DNA from: JBGSPQ01 sp041738505
GTDB lineage: Bacteria; Patescibacteriota; Gracilibacteria; UBA1369
Direction of reading: 5' to 3'
DNA length: 64,000 nucleotides
NCBI GenBank assembly: GCA_041738505.1
Contig: JBGSPQ010000010.1
Coordinates: forward strand, 1 to 64,000
Positions 8,654 to 17,507 of the stretch are shown one piece after another. The stretch's first letter is position 1. Each line of letters starts with the position of its first letter. The translations under genes were made by a program, and so were the position numbers. The notes beneath the pieces were generated by a model. The model worked only from the letters and a program-made list of their open reading frames with translations. It searched no databases and was not told where the DNA came from.

Positions 8654-9739
8654 TTACCCCCCGCCCCTAACCCCCACATACCCCCCCTCCTCCACGTGAG
8701 CCAGCTCGTGGTGCGCTTTGCACAGCGGTCGCAAGTGGCGCGGATCATGACTGCCGAAAGTGGCGAATGGTTTTTGGTGATGAATGTGCGCGGCCGGCTT
8801 CCCGCAGTGTGGTGCGGAGCAGACGTTGCCGTATTTTGCCGTTACAATTTTTTTTATTATTGCGGGAACGTGACGCGAAGTGGGTTTGCCGATAATGTGT
8901 TTTTCCAAACGCGCTTGCAGTTGCTCTTGCCCCAGCTTTTCCATTTCTTCTTTGATTTCGTTCTCCCTTTTTTGCAAAAATTCCATGAAAAGTGAGTTAA
9001 CATCAATTCCCTTGGCCTTGAGTTCCCGGATTTTGTGCTTTAGTTCAGGCGAAAAGGCGGCGAGGATGTCTGCGTCTGGCGTTGCGTCGGTTGGTGAGTT
9101 GGGAGTTGTGTCGTGTGTTGTGTTTGTCGTTGAGCCATTTCCTGCGCCGGTTGTTTCATCCCCGGTTTCGTAATCATTTTCCCGTGTGTCAAAGTGATGC
9201 ACGTGCAGAACTTTTTGGTCGATATTTGTTTTATTAAAGCCATTTGGATTTTCGTTGTCGCTTTCAGTTTTCAACTCCCTGACATATATTTCCAGCGCGC
9301 GACTGGAGAGGATTTCCGTTTTCCTTAAGAGCTCGTGTTGATTTTCCGCCGTTGCGATGGAAGCCACTCTGGCGAGCTTGTTGGCGCTGATTTTCCCTTC
9401 CACCAGGGCCGCGTGCAGAACCGGTGTGTCGGCAAATCGCTGACCCAGGCGCAAAACCAGATCAACCTGCTTTCTACTCATCCCAGCCAGCCTAGCCGCG
9501 AATTCGTAGATGCAGGTGTAACCGCGCTTTTCCAGCCAGGATTTGCGGGGCGGTTTTTGTGGTGTTAATAAGTTGAGTTGATCGGCCATCCCTCCATCAC
9601 CTCCCCGCGACTCCATCTCTCTGCGCCAAACCTCCGGCAGAAGCCCCGCGAATCTTCGGCGCGCGTCCAGAGCTTGGCGCCCCCATTTTTTGCAGATTGA
9701 ATAAAGTTCACTGTCCGAAAATTGATTTAAATTCTTCAT
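8654..9739 (-). CDS. HNH endonuclease-domain protein (copy 1)
   Basis: 361 residues. The N-terminal half is helical and resembles the DUF222-type region often linked to HNH domains (DSELYSICKKWGRQALDARRRF, then VLHAALVEGKISANKLARVASIA). A variable, Thr/Asn/Asp-rich linker follows. The C-terminal HNH domain shows C-x4-C (CSAPHC), HIHH, and LCKAHHELAH. It is a clear paralogue of the product at 49168-50187, sharing RQALxARRxFxGLLPEV and the HNH end, but carries an extra ~29 residues before the EFAAxxAGxS segment. Such proteins are often mobile or self-propagating nucleases; no methyltransferase or transposase accompanies this one. Target and role are unknown. Confidence 0.8.
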   Translation of the reverse strand: MKNLNQFSDSELYSICKKWGRQALDARRRFAGLLPEVWRREMESRGGDGGMADQLNLLTPQKPPRKSWLEKRGYTCIYEFAARLAGMSRKQVDLVLRLGQRFADTPVLHAALVEGKISANKLARVASIATAENQHELLRKTEILSSRALEIYVRELKTESDNENPNGFNKTNIDQKVLHVHHFDTRENDYETGDETTGAGNGSTTNTTHDTTPNSPTDATPDADILAAFSPELKHKIRELKAKGIDVNSLFMEFLQKRENEIKEEMEKLGQEQLQARLEKHIIGKPTSRHVPAIIKKIVTAKYGNVCSAPHCGKPAAHIHHQKPFATFGSHDPRHLRPLCKAHHELAHVEEGGYVGVRGGG

Positions 9740-10041
9740 GAAATATATATTAAAAAAATACGGAAATTGACCGCTAAAAGCCCAAATACAACCTACCGAA
9801 AATTAAGTACAATGTGCGCGCCATCCCGAGTCGCCCGAAGTAATTGCGCGCCGGCTAAATACAAACTAATTATAGCCAAAACAAGCCAAAAAACCACTAT
9901 TCCGTCTTGCCCACTAATGTCAAATTGCGGTGTAGCCGTCGCTTGTGAAAGCCAAAAGATGATAGTCGAACCCTCGGGCGGGATGAAAAAAATGTTGTAA
10001 TCTCTTTATTTTGAATACGTACTTGACAGAAATAACAAAAC
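9740..10041. other. Intergenic region upstream of HNH protein 1
   Basis: This spacer holds the presumed minus-strand promoter of HNH protein 1 (TATAAT at 9874-9869) and, on the plus strand, a perfect TTGACA at 10023-10028 for the Gly-rich repeat gene. A 77-codon plus-strand frame (9767-10000) looks non-coding. I see no RNA gene or mobile element. Confidence 0.55.
9869..9889 (-). promoter_or_regulatory. Promoter element upstream of HNH protein 1
   Basis: On the minus strand TATAAT (9874-9869) is preceded, 5 nt further upstream, by TTGGCTTGTT (9889-9880). The same 10-mer lies at the same distance from the -10 of the paralogous HNH gene (49120-49129). No good -35 is visible. The leader to the ATG at 9739 would be about 120 nt. 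Confidence 0.45.
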
Positions 10042-10692
10042 ATGTTAATAGTTCAGTGTCTTCTGTTTATACTATTTATTAATCTACTAAATATGAAGAA
10101 CTCAATTGATTTGACACAAAAGCAGGTGGAGTTCCCACAAAACACTGCAAATGAAGGGGTAAATGCAAACAGTTGTGTCCAAAATAATATCAAAGGACAG
10201 CTGGTTAAGGTCTTATCGAAAATTACCAGTTGTGATGATGGAAATACAAGTATTAAGGGAAGATACATCTATGCTACGGACACTCCAAACGATTCAAAAA
10301 TCAAATCACCCCCTTGGAACGGGGCGGAATGTACGGATACACCGGAACTGATTGACGGAGTTAGTGGTGTGGTTAATGAGAATGAAAAGCCTCAACGGTT
10401 GCCAAACATAACTCAGGACAGCAGTGGTATATTTTATTCACAATTAGACTACGGTTGTATTTATAATTCGACAGACTGTAGTAACGGCGACGACGAAGGA
10501 AGTGCAGGCGAAGATGGGGAGGGCGGAATCGGAGGAACTGCAGGCGTCGGAGGAAGTGCCGGCGAAGGAGGTACAGGAGACGACGAAGGAAGTGCAGGCG
10601 AAGATGGGGAGGGGGGAATCGGAGGAAGTGCCGGCGTCGGAGGAAGTGCCGACGAAGGTGGTACAGGCGGAATCGGAGGAAGCCTAGGCTAA
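10042..10692 (+). CDS. Gly/Asp/Glu-rich repeat protein with Cys-containing N-domain, possibly secreted
   Basis: 216 residues from the first ATG. That start gives a hydrophobic N-terminus (LIVQCLLFILFINLL) that could be a signal sequence. A second ATG at 10093 (MKNSIDLTQ) is better placed if transcription starts from the TTGACA at 10023. Residues ~40-150 contain five cysteines and no recognised domain. The C-terminus is two 30-residue repeats rich in Gly, Ser, Ala, Asp and Glu, encoded by a 90-bp tandem duplication. Low-complexity acidic Gly repeats are common in surface or adhesive proteins, but the function is unknown. The gene stands alone on the plus strand. Confidence 0.55.
   Translation: MLIVQCLLFILFINLLNMKNSIDLTQKQVEFPQNTANEGVNANSCVQNNIKGQLVKVLSKITSCDDGNTSIKGRYIYATDTPNDSKIKSPPWNGAECTDTPELIDGVSGVVNENEKPQRLPNITQDSSGIFYSQLDYGCIYNSTDCSNGDDEGSAGEDGEGGIGGTAGVGGSAGEGGTGDDEGSAGEDGEGGIGGSAGVGGSADEGGTGGIGGSLG
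10489..10668 (+). repeat. 90-bp tandem repeat, two copies, inside the Gly-rich gene
   Basis: Units at 10489-10578 and 10579-10668 differ at only a few positions. Each encodes 30 residues beginning DDEGSAGEDGEGGIGG, and a partial third unit (GGIGGS) precedes the stop. Copy number could vary between strains. Confidence 0.9.
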
Positions 10693-10798
10693 GGCGGCGT
10701 TCTGGCCGACAGGAGATCAAGAAGAAGGGAGGAGTAGATATTTTCATAATTTTTCAATTAAAAGGGGGGGTGAGTAACATCATCCCCCGATTCGGCCA

Positions 10799-10827
10799 TT
10801 GACAAAGAAGTTAAAAGATTATACAAT
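10799..10827 (+). promoter_or_regulatory. Strong promoter for the PAS-like protein gene
   Basis: A perfect TTGACA (10799-10804), a 17-nt spacer and TACAAT (10822-10827) match consensus at 11 of 12 positions. The leader to the ATG at 10921 is about 87 nt. A G7...C5 hairpin lies just upstream (10764-10788). Confidence 0.7.
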
Positions 10828-10920
10828 GTAATGTCACGATTGATATTCTCGCTACTCTAGCATAAATGTATCCGCAGGTTAGCCGCTCCGATCGAATCAC
10901 TAAAAAATAAAAACAAACAA

Positions 10921-11859
10921 ATGTACAAATTCTGGAGAAACAATAAGAACGTCATATCGGTGGGATTGTCGCTGTTTGTGGTTTCAGTAACATCCCTGAT
11001 GGTTCTTCTCAATAACGAAAACCTGTCGGCTGACATTAAAACCAACCTAATCAAAGAAACCGCAAATTCTGAGCAGACCCATGAAGAGGCAGTAGCATAC
11101 GGGCCTTTTAATTTGGGGGAGGGAGCCGCTCTGCTGGTGGGTATGGACGGACTAATAAACTTTGCCAATGAAAAATTCGGCGAGTCCACGGATTTTGATC
11201 CAGCGGATATGAAAGGCCAGCTGTTCTTTAATTACATCCATCCCGAAGATCTGGCGGGAGTTCTTTCCGCTTATGGAAAAGTACTTTCTTCCAAGGAACC
11301 GCAAATGCTGGTCGGCCCTTTCAGAATGAAAAACGCCGCCGGCGAGTACACCGTGCAGATGGCCGCGATGCAGCCGGTTGTGGAGGAGAACAAAATGCAA
11401 GGTGTCGCGGTAATGACACGCGCCATTTCGGCCGAATCCGTGCCGGTTGAAGAAATTGAAATTGAATATGCCGAGGAAGTTGATGTCTCGGATGAGGAAC
11501 CCCCGCAAGAAACAGAGGAGACTCAATCCACACAGTATTTAATTGATGATTTGTCCGAGGCGGGATTTGCCGGATTTGAAGAAGAAGCCGCCGAAGAAGA
11601 AGAGGAAGTTTTGAGCGAAGCTGAGGTGGAAACGCAGGCGGAAGTGAAAACGAAAGTGGAAGAACCCGCGGTGGAAAAAAACGAAGAAAATATAAAAAAA
11701 GGGAACTCCGATTCTCAAAAAGACGAGGCCAAACCCAGGAAGAAAGACAAGCAGATTAGAAACGAATCGGATAACGACAAACGTCTGGTGGTGGACAATC
11801 TGGCAAATCTGATCAACAAAGTCTACCGCGACCCCGACGTATTGGCGTATCTGTTCTAA
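10921..11859 (+). CDS. Membrane-anchored PAS-like protein with acidic tail
   Basis: 312 residues. One hydrophobic helix at about 14-32 anchors the N-terminus. Residues ~65-165 look like a PAS domain: MDGLINFANEKFGE, GQLFFNYIHPEDLAGVL and GPFRMKNAAGEYTVQMAAMQPV match the usual strand/helix order. By the positive-inside rule (MYKFWRNNKN before the helix), this domain is outside the membrane. A long Glu-rich stretch follows (~170-250), then a Lys-rich segment and a short conserved-looking end (LVVDNLANLINKVYRDPDVLAYLF). No kinase, cyclase or HTH output is present, so it is probably a sensor that works through contacts. The gene overlaps the convergent membrane-protein gene by 4 nt. Confidence 0.65.
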   Translation: MYKFWRNNKNVISVGLSLFVVSVTSLMVLLNNENLSADIKTNLIKETANSEQTHEEAVAYGPFNLGEGAALLVGMDGLINFANEKFGESTDFDPADMKGQLFFNYIHPEDLAGVLSAYGKVLSSKEPQMLVGPFRMKNAAGEYTVQMAAMQPVVEENKMQGVAVMTRAISAESVPVEEIEIEYAEEVDVSDEEPPQETEETQSTQYLIDDLSEAGFAGFEEEAAEEEEEVLSEAEVETQAEVKTKVEEPAVEKNEENIKKGNSDSQKDEAKPRKKDKQIRNESDNDKRLVVDNLANLINKVYRDPDVLAYLF

Positions 11860-12794
11860 AACGATTCCCTCGCGCTCACATCATCGTCTTTTGAAAGTTC
11901 CAGAAAAGTAAAAGTCCACACCGAAGCCGCAAAAACGTGAATGGTGCCGTTTAAATATGCCGCCAGATAAAGCAGTCCCGCACCAATAACGCCACCCACC
12001 CCAAACGCCAGAATCGGCGCGGCCGTGGAAGTCACAAAATAAATAATTGTCGCCACCACCGCCGGGATCAAAAGCACAAACACAATCTGCACCAGAATCC
12101 TCACCGAAATAATCAACATTAAAACCGAAAGCAGCAGAGTTTCCTCCAAGTGCGTAACCACCAGCACGCAACTCTTGGAAATGGATTCAATCACTCTCTT
12201 GTCATCAATCACAATAAAAAATTCGGTGTAGGCAAAAAGCAGGGTAAGAATAATCCCCACAATCGCAAAGAATATCGCCAGCGGCAGAAAAGCGTCCAAA
12301 GCTCCCCAGCCCAGATTCCGCGCCACAAAAGACGTCCATGAAATCATGGAAACAAGACTGAAAGTTCTTATTATCCATGAGTATTCAAACAGCGGCAGAA
12401 AACTGAGCATCCCAAACCTGATCCCGTCCCTTGTCCGCACGTCCTGACCATTCCTTTTTCTGGCTATCAGCTGAATAATCGCACCCTCGCAAAAAGACGG
12501 CACCAAAAAATAAAAAATCATCACCACAATCACACCGATAATAATCGGGCCCGTCCAGGACAAATTATCCTGCAAAACCCCAAGCACATTGGTCACAAAC
12601 ACAACCGTAAAACTGCTTTGCCAATTCTGCATAAGCGGCGAACTTAAAATCGCATAGTACTGATAAACCAAATACAAAATACCCGCCAACGTCCCGAACA
12701 AAGCCGGCAAAAAAGCGTAAACCATTATCAGCTTTTTATTGTCCTGGGTAAAATCCCAAGCCTCTTTGATTATCTGCCTGTAGGAAATACGCAT
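11856..12794 (-). CDS. Multi-pass membrane protein
   Basis: From ATG 12794 the product (MRISYRQIIK...) is 312 residues with about six hydrophobic helices and a basic loop (ARKRNGQDVRTRDGIRFG). A longer frame starts at 12854, but that ATG lies on the -35 of the divergent rpsO promoter, so the internal start is more likely. The opening YRQIIKEAWDFTQDNKKLI and the helix layout recall uncharacterised proteins related to the glycerophosphodiesterase membrane domain, but I would not assign a function. The tail overlaps the PAS-like gene by 4 nt. Confidence 0.65.
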   Translation of the reverse strand: MRISYRQIIKEAWDFTQDNKKLIMVYAFLPALFGTLAGILYLVYQYYAILSSPLMQNWQSSFTVVFVTNVLGVLQDNLSWTGPIIIGVIVVMIFYFLVPSFCEGAIIQLIARKRNGQDVRTRDGIRFGMLSFLPLFEYSWIIRTFSLVSMISWTSFVARNLGWGALDAFLPLAIFFAIVGIILTLLFAYTEFFIVIDDKRVIESISKSCVLVVTHLEETLLLSVLMLIISVRILVQIVFVLLIPAVVATIIYFVTSTAAPILAFGVGGVIGAGLLYLAAYLNGTIHVFAASVWTFTFLELSKDDDVSARESF

Positions 12795-12847
12795 AAGCTC
12801 AAAAAAGCTGAAAAAACTACTCCATATCTTAATCCATTCATCAAGAC

Positions 12848-12876
12848 TTGCCAAGGGTGAGTATATTTGCTAAAGT
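12848..12876 (+). promoter_or_regulatory. Promoter of rpsO
   Basis: TTGCCA (12848-12853), 17-nt spacer, TAAAGT (12871-12876) with TGC just before it (extended -10). Transcription would start near 12883, about 22 nt before the rpsO ATG. Confidence 0.5.
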
Positions 12877-12904
12877 AACACCTGATCTTTTCACCCAATT
12901 GAAC

Positions 12905-13168
12905 ATGCAGAGAGAGAACAAAAAGAAAGTAATTCAAAAATTCGCGGTACACCCAAAAGACACGGGTTCCCCGCAGGTGCAGATAGCCATTCTGACGGAA
13001 AGAATCAACCAGCTTTCCAAACACCTGGAAGAGCACGCCAAAGACAACCATTCCAGAAGGGGACTTCTGATGATGGTGGGCAAGCGCAGAAAACTTTTGA
13101 ATTATTTGAGACTCAACGAGAAAGATTCTTACGAAGATCTTCTCGGCAAACTCAAACTAAGAAAATAA
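12905..13168 (+). CDS. rpsO: 30S ribosomal protein S15
   Basis: 87 residues, the normal length for S15. The family core is plain: [39 protein letters not shown] and [13 protein letters not shown]. These helices bind the 16S rRNA three-way junction. The longer in-frame start at 12848 is rejected because S15 begins near MQRENKKKV and the promoter lies over the upstream ATG. pnp follows 151 nt downstream, the classic rpsO-pnp order. Confidence 0.97.
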   Translation: MQRENKKKVIQKFAVHPKDTGSPQVQIAILTERINQLSKHLEEHAKDNHSRRGLLMMVGKRRKLLNYLRLNEKDSYEDLLGKLKLRK

Positions 13169-13212
13169 TCTTTAAAAACCAGTAATTTTTACCCCCTTAA
13201 AGTGAGCCGGAG

Positions 13213-13276
13213 GTACAAGTTGCAGATTTGAGTGCGTAAGCACAAAGCAAAGCGGATTCAAACTTGTTACTTGTAC
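13213..13276 (+). promoter_or_regulatory. Long intergenic hairpin between rpsO and pnp
   Basis: Positions 13213-13231 pair with 13258-13276 across 19 positions, with only U-U and A-C mismatches and two G-U pairs; the outermost eight (GTACAAGT/ACTTGTAC) are perfect. Inside, 13232-13243 forms GTGC-GTAA-GCAC, a stem capped by a GNRA tetraloop. In Escherichia coli a long stem-loop in the pnp leader is cut by RNase III to let PNPase repress itself. The position and shape here suggest a similar control, but this is inference. Confidence 0.6.
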
Positions 13277-13319
13277 TGGGACTGATTTGACGGGGGCATA
13301 TCATAACCCCCATTTTTAT

Positions 13320-15431
13320 ATGGAAAAAAAGAATCTATCGATTGATGTCGCCGGCAGAACAATGACAGTTGAGACCGGTGTTTTGGCGAATCAGTCACAC
13401 GGAGCCGTTACCGTAACTTACGGCGAAACAGTGGTTTTTGCAAGCGCCATGATGGGCGAAGTACGCGAAGGCACGGACTTTTTTCCTCTGACAGTTGATT
13501 ATGAAGAGAATTTCTACGCGGCCGGCAAAATCAAAGGAAGCCGTTTTGTAAAAAGAGAAGGCCGTCCTTCTGAAAACGCGGTTTTAAATTCAAGGCTAAT
13601 TGATCGTCCTATCAGACCGCTTTTCCCCAAAGGCATGGTTAACGACGTACAGCTTATCTGTACGGTGCTTTCCGCCGATATGGCGGCCGATCCTGCGGTT
13701 ACCGCTTTAAATGCGGCATCAGCGGCCATCTGCATTTCCGGGATGCCATTTGAGGCGCCCGTCGGTGCGGTAAGGATGGGACTTGTGGAAATTGAGGGTA
13801 AAGAGGAGCTGGTTATCAATCCGTCACTGGCTCAGATTAACGCCGGAAGGCTGGATCTGGTGGTTGCCGGAACAAAAGACGCCATCACCATGGTGGAGGC
13901 CGCTTCCAACGAAGTCAGCGAGGAAATCATGCTCAAAGCGCTGGAAATGGCGCACGAAGAGATCAAAAAAATCTGCGAATTCCAGGAAAAATTCCGCGCA
14001 ATGGTGGAGGTTGAACCAAAAGTGCCGGTCATTATCACGGTGCCCGAAGCCGTCAATAAATCCATGGAAGAATCCCTCACCAAAGAGATGATGGATTCCA
14101 TAGAAGGCAAAACCAAGCATGATGTGAAAGACAAAGTTAAAAAAATTGAAAATGAGTTGATTGAAAAATACGCGGCACAAATTGAAGCCGGCGAATTTAC
14201 CAAGGGAAATCTTAAAGAGGCTATCAACAAAGCGCTGGAAAAGAACATGCGCGAAAATATTCTAACCGACGAAAGAAGAATTGACGGCAGAAAAATAGAT
14301 GAAATCCGCGTGCTCAAAAGCGAAGTCGGCATACTGCCCCGCCCTCACGGCTCCGCGCTTTTCCAAAGAGGTGAGACGCAGGCGCTCACAATCACAACGC
14401 TCGGCGGACCCGGAGACGCGCAGATTGTGGACACCATGGACGAGGACATTACCAAAAGATATTTTCACCACTATTCATTCCCGCCTTATTCCGTGGGTGA
14501 AACCAGAATGCTTCGCGGACCTTCGCGCAGGGACATCGGCCACGGCGATCTTGCCGAAAGGTCGCTCATTCCCGAACTGCCCCCCAAGGACAAATTCCCC
14601 TACACAATCTGGGTTGTTTCCAACATTATGAGCTGTAATGGATCCAGTTCCATGGCTTCCGTATGCGGATCCACATTGTCACTTATGCACGCAGGCGTTC
14701 CTATCAGAAAACCCGTTGCCGGTATTGCCATGGGTCTTGTTTCCAGAGACAAGGACATCACCAAGGGATACAAAATTCTCACCGACATTCAGGGCATGGA
14801 GGATTTTGCCGGAGACATGGACTTTAAGGTGGCCGGATCAAAAGACGGAATCAACGCTCTGCAGATGGATATCAAAGTAAAAGGACTCTCCATTGAAGTT
14901 TTGAAAGAGGCATTGGAAAGAGCCAAGGCCGGCAGAAGCGCCATTCTGGACAACATGCTTGCCACCATCGCCGAACCCAATAAGGAACTTTCCAAATACG
15001 CTCCGTTGATTATGATGATTAAGATTAATCCGGATCTGATTAAGATTGTAATCGGCAAGGGAGGGGAAACCATCCAGAAGATCACCGCGGAAACCGGATC
15101 GGAAATTGATATTGAACAGGACGGATTGGTTACCGTAACCGCAAAAGACCAGGAAAGCGGAAACAAAGCGCTGGAATGGATCAATAGGCTTACCTACGAA
15201 CCCAAAGCAGGCGAAATTTTTGAAGGCAAAGTCGTTAAAATCATGGATTTTGGTGCTTTCGTTGAATTCCTGCCCGGCAAGGACGGACTTGTGCACATTT
15301 CCCAGCTAGCCAAAGAGCGCGTCAACAAAGTTGAAGACGTGGTCAAAGAAGGGGACACCCTTAAAGTTAAGCTGATGGAGGTGGATTCACAGGGCAGATA
15401 CAACCTTTCCCACAAAGCCACGCTGGAGTAG
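13320..15431 (+). CDS. pnp: Polyribonucleotide nucleotidyltransferase (PNPase)
   Basis: 703 residues from ATG 13320; the frame extends 33 nt upstream but MEKKNLSIDVAGRTMTVETG is the family start. Two RNase PH-like domains (about 1-210 and 310-530) flank an all-helical linker. The second carries the phosphate/metal site (GSSSMASVCGSTLSLM; TDIQGMEDFAGDMDFKVAG). A KH domain (~550-610, VIGKGGETIQKITAETG) and an S1 domain (~620-690, GKVVKIMDFGAFVEFLPGKDGLVHIS) complete it. It degrades RNA 3' to 5' by phosphorolysis as a trimer. It is downstream of rpsO with a hairpin between and ends at a strong terminator. Confidence 0.98.
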   Translation: MEKKNLSIDVAGRTMTVETGVLANQSHGAVTVTYGETVVFASAMMGEVREGTDFFPLTVDYEENFYAAGKIKGSRFVKREGRPSENAVLNSRLIDRPIRPLFPKGMVNDVQLICTVLSADMAADPAVTALNAASAAICISGMPFEAPVGAVRMGLVEIEGKEELVINPSLAQINAGRLDLVVAGTKDAITMVEAASNEVSEEIMLKALEMAHEEIKKICEFQEKFRAMVEVEPKVPVIITVPEAVNKSMEESLTKEMMDSIEGKTKHDVKDKVKKIENELIEKYAAQIEAGEFTKGNLKEAINKALEKNMRENILTDERRIDGRKIDEIRVLKSEVGILPRPHGSALFQRGETQALTITTLGGPGDAQIVDTMDEDITKRYFHHYSFPPYSVGETRMLRGPSRRDIGHGDLAERSLIPELPPKDKFPYTIWVVSNIMSCNGSSSMASVCGSTLSLMHAGVPIRKPVAGIAMGLVSRDKDITKGYKILTDIQGMEDFAGDMDFKVAGSKDGINALQMDIKVKGLSIEVLKEALERAKAGRSAILDNMLATIAEPNKELSKYAPLIMMIKINPDLIKIVIGKGGETIQKITAETGSEIDIEQDGLVTVTAKDQESGNKALEWINRLTYEPKAGEIFEGKVVKIMDFGAFVEFLPGKDGLVHISQLAKERVNKVEDVVKEGDTLKVKLMEVDSQGRYNLSHKATLE

Positions 15432-15451
15432 AGATTTTGTATTCGGATAAC

Positions 15452-15486
15452 AAAAAAACGGCGGGCAAACATGGCCCCGCCGTTTT
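15452..15486. terminator. Bidirectional rho-independent terminator
   Basis: CGGCGGG (15459-15465) pairs with CCCGCCG (15476-15482), extended by AAAA/TTTT. A T-tract follows on the plus strand (TTTT, after pnp) and a seven-T tract on the minus strand (after the convergent 646-residue gene). Confidence 0.85.
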
Positions 15487-15495
15487 ATATGTAAA

Positions 15496-17436
15496 TTACT
15501 TTTCCTCAATTACATAATCGGACTCCTCTTCGGGATTGGTTTGAATTGAGGCGATCAGTTCGGGAAAATCAAATTCCCTCACGTGTTCGCGCAAAGTTTT
15601 TTGCAGACGTTTTAAATCATCGGTGTTTTCTGGGTGTTCCTCCTGCAGTTTTTCGGCCTCGCGGACACAAACAGCCATCTCTTTAATAAATTTATAAAGT
15701 TTTTCATAGGCAGCGCTGTAGCTCTTTGATTTTAAAACAACCTCTTTTTTTTGACCGTCTTTTACCATCGAAACTTTAACCTTTTTTTGGAAAAGACCTT
15801 TCTGCAGTAAACCGATTTCACCGGAAAGTCTGCCGAAATCGGGAATTTCGGCGGGGGATATATACTTGCCGTAAACATTCTGCAACCGCTGATAAAAGCG
15901 CTGAATCTTGGCCACAAAATAAACCTTCATAAACTCGGTGGCTCTTTCCGTTCGCGGAGCATCAATTTCAATCAGTCTGCGCGTTTCCGCGGTATGTGAA
16001 AGCACTTTCCGGCTAAAACTTAAGTAAGGCTCAACGGGAGGGGTGCCTCCCTGCGCGTATGAACATTCCCGGTCAATTCTATCCAGTGTGCTTTCGGTTC
16101 TTTTCCTTCCTTTAACAGTGGGAGTCCGATCCAGATTTACACCAACCGATTTACTTTCAAACATCTCCATTACTCCGTCAAAAGGAATTTGCTGTCTGGT
16201 GATATAATCCTCGCTAAGCACATTGTCCTGCGAAAGATGGGAACTGATTCTGCGGATTCTATCCACCCTGCTCTGGAAAAATTTTCTGATTCTGGCCGGA
16301 TAAAGGCGTGCGCGGGTGGCTTTGGGATTGATTTGTTCGATTTTTTCATTTCCTCTCACCGTCCGCGAGGTTTTAAGTTCAACCGAAGCATCAATCAGTT
16401 CCTTGATTTTTACTTTGTCTTCATCCTCCACATACTTCAGACTGTCCGCCATCTCATGAAGTTTAGCGCGGGTTGATTCCAGATCTTCCGGCTCCATCGG
16501 CCATTTTTCAAGATCTGCATGAATCTTAAGAATAGAGGTTTCCAGTTCGCGAAGCAGTTTTATTTCCTGTTTATAACTTTCTTCCATGATATGAAAAAGC
16601 CTTCTGTAGGCTTTATGTATATCTGTCACAAACATGGTTTTCTTTCCGCGTATAACTTGAGTTCCCAGTACATATCCCTCTTTTTTCCCCGAACCGATTC
16701 TCATCAGTCGGAAGTAGTTATTGTCCGATTCATGCCAGTTTTGGGGAATGCGGATGCTTTCCAGATTACTTATGATTTCTTTGATTTCCGGAATCGCGCG
16801 TGCCATGTAAGCCATTCTTTCCGCCGGAGTCATTCTTTTTCCTTTTTCGGGGATGTATTCCTCCAGTCCCAGATTTTTTAGTTTGGTCGCGTTGATGCTC
16901 GCCGGATCAATCACAATACAGGACATGTCTTTGTCCTTGGAGCAAAGTTCCTCTCTTTGAAAGGCGATTCTTTCCGTTGGCGGAGTAAACATTTCCTGAA
17001 GTGTCTTTAAAATCGTGCGGGGAGAAGCTTTAAATTCCGCTTCGCTCGCGGAAATTCTTATTGCATCGGATGTTTTAAGAGAGTCGGGAATCATTGCCGA
17101 CAGTTGATTTGCTTTGGCCTTTTCCACTTTCCACCGCTCGCTTTGTTCCAGTTGCTTCAATATATAAAAAATCCGCACGCGGGTCAGATCCTTATTTCTT
17201 TTGATTGTCTTTTCCGGCAGGGGTTCGCCGTCCGGATCAATAAAAACCGACTCAACCAGATTGCAGGTCCGGGCTTTTAGCAAATCCATATACTCGGTGT
17301 TTTCTTTGGAATAATCCACAAGCACGTCCTCAAAAGCGGGGAAGTCGTTGGGATAATTCAAATCACTAAGTGAGGGGGTGGATGCGGGGGCGCCGCCGGG
17401 CGTTTCGGTATCGTTTGAAGTGTTGATTTCCGACAT
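15496..17436 (-). CDS. Large helical hypothetical protein
   Basis: 646 residues, highly charged and predicted mostly helical. There is no signal peptide or membrane segment. The first ~25 residues are low-complexity (Thr/Pro/Gly). The rest alternates helical blocks such as ILKQLEQSERWKVEKAKANQL and VRIFYILK with basic stretches such as YPARIRKFFQSRVDRIRRIS. No known domain is apparent. It is transcribed alone and converges on pnp with a shared terminator. Its size and lack of recognisable family suggest a lineage-specific cytoplasmic or structural protein. Confidence 0.8.
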   Translation of the reverse strand: MSEINTSNDTETPGGAPASTPSLSDLNYPNDFPAFEDVLVDYSKENTEYMDLLKARTCNLVESVFIDPDGEPLPEKTIKRNKDLTRVRIFYILKQLEQSERWKVEKAKANQLSAMIPDSLKTSDAIRISASEAEFKASPRTILKTLQEMFTPPTERIAFQREELCSKDKDMSCIVIDPASINATKLKNLGLEEYIPEKGKRMTPAERMAYMARAIPEIKEIISNLESIRIPQNWHESDNNYFRLMRIGSGKKEGYVLGTQVIRGKKTMFVTDIHKAYRRLFHIMEESYKQEIKLLRELETSILKIHADLEKWPMEPEDLESTRAKLHEMADSLKYVEDEDKVKIKELIDASVELKTSRTVRGNEKIEQINPKATRARLYPARIRKFFQSRVDRIRRISSHLSQDNVLSEDYITRQQIPFDGVMEMFESKSVGVNLDRTPTVKGRKRTESTLDRIDRECSYAQGGTPPVEPYLSFSRKVLSHTAETRRLIEIDAPRTERATEFMKVYFVAKIQRFYQRLQNVYGKYISPAEIPDFGRLSGEIGLLQKGLFQKKVKVSMVKDGQKKEVVLKSKSYSAAYEKLYKFIKEMAVCVREAEKLQEEHPENTDDLKRLQKTLREHVREFDFPELIASIQTNPEEESDYVIEEK

Positions 17437-17507
17437 GGTGCATTGTTAAAAAGGCGGTCAATTTAACATTAACCCGGCGGCGCTGTCAAAAAAAAATCAT
17501 CGGACAG

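Noticed and set aside
9767..10000. 77-residue plus-strand frame
   Set aside because: Lies over the HNH gene promoter region, has no own promoter and reads as random composition.
10764..10788. Terminator after the Gly-rich gene (G7/C5 hairpin)
   Set aside because: No T-tract follows the stem on either strand.
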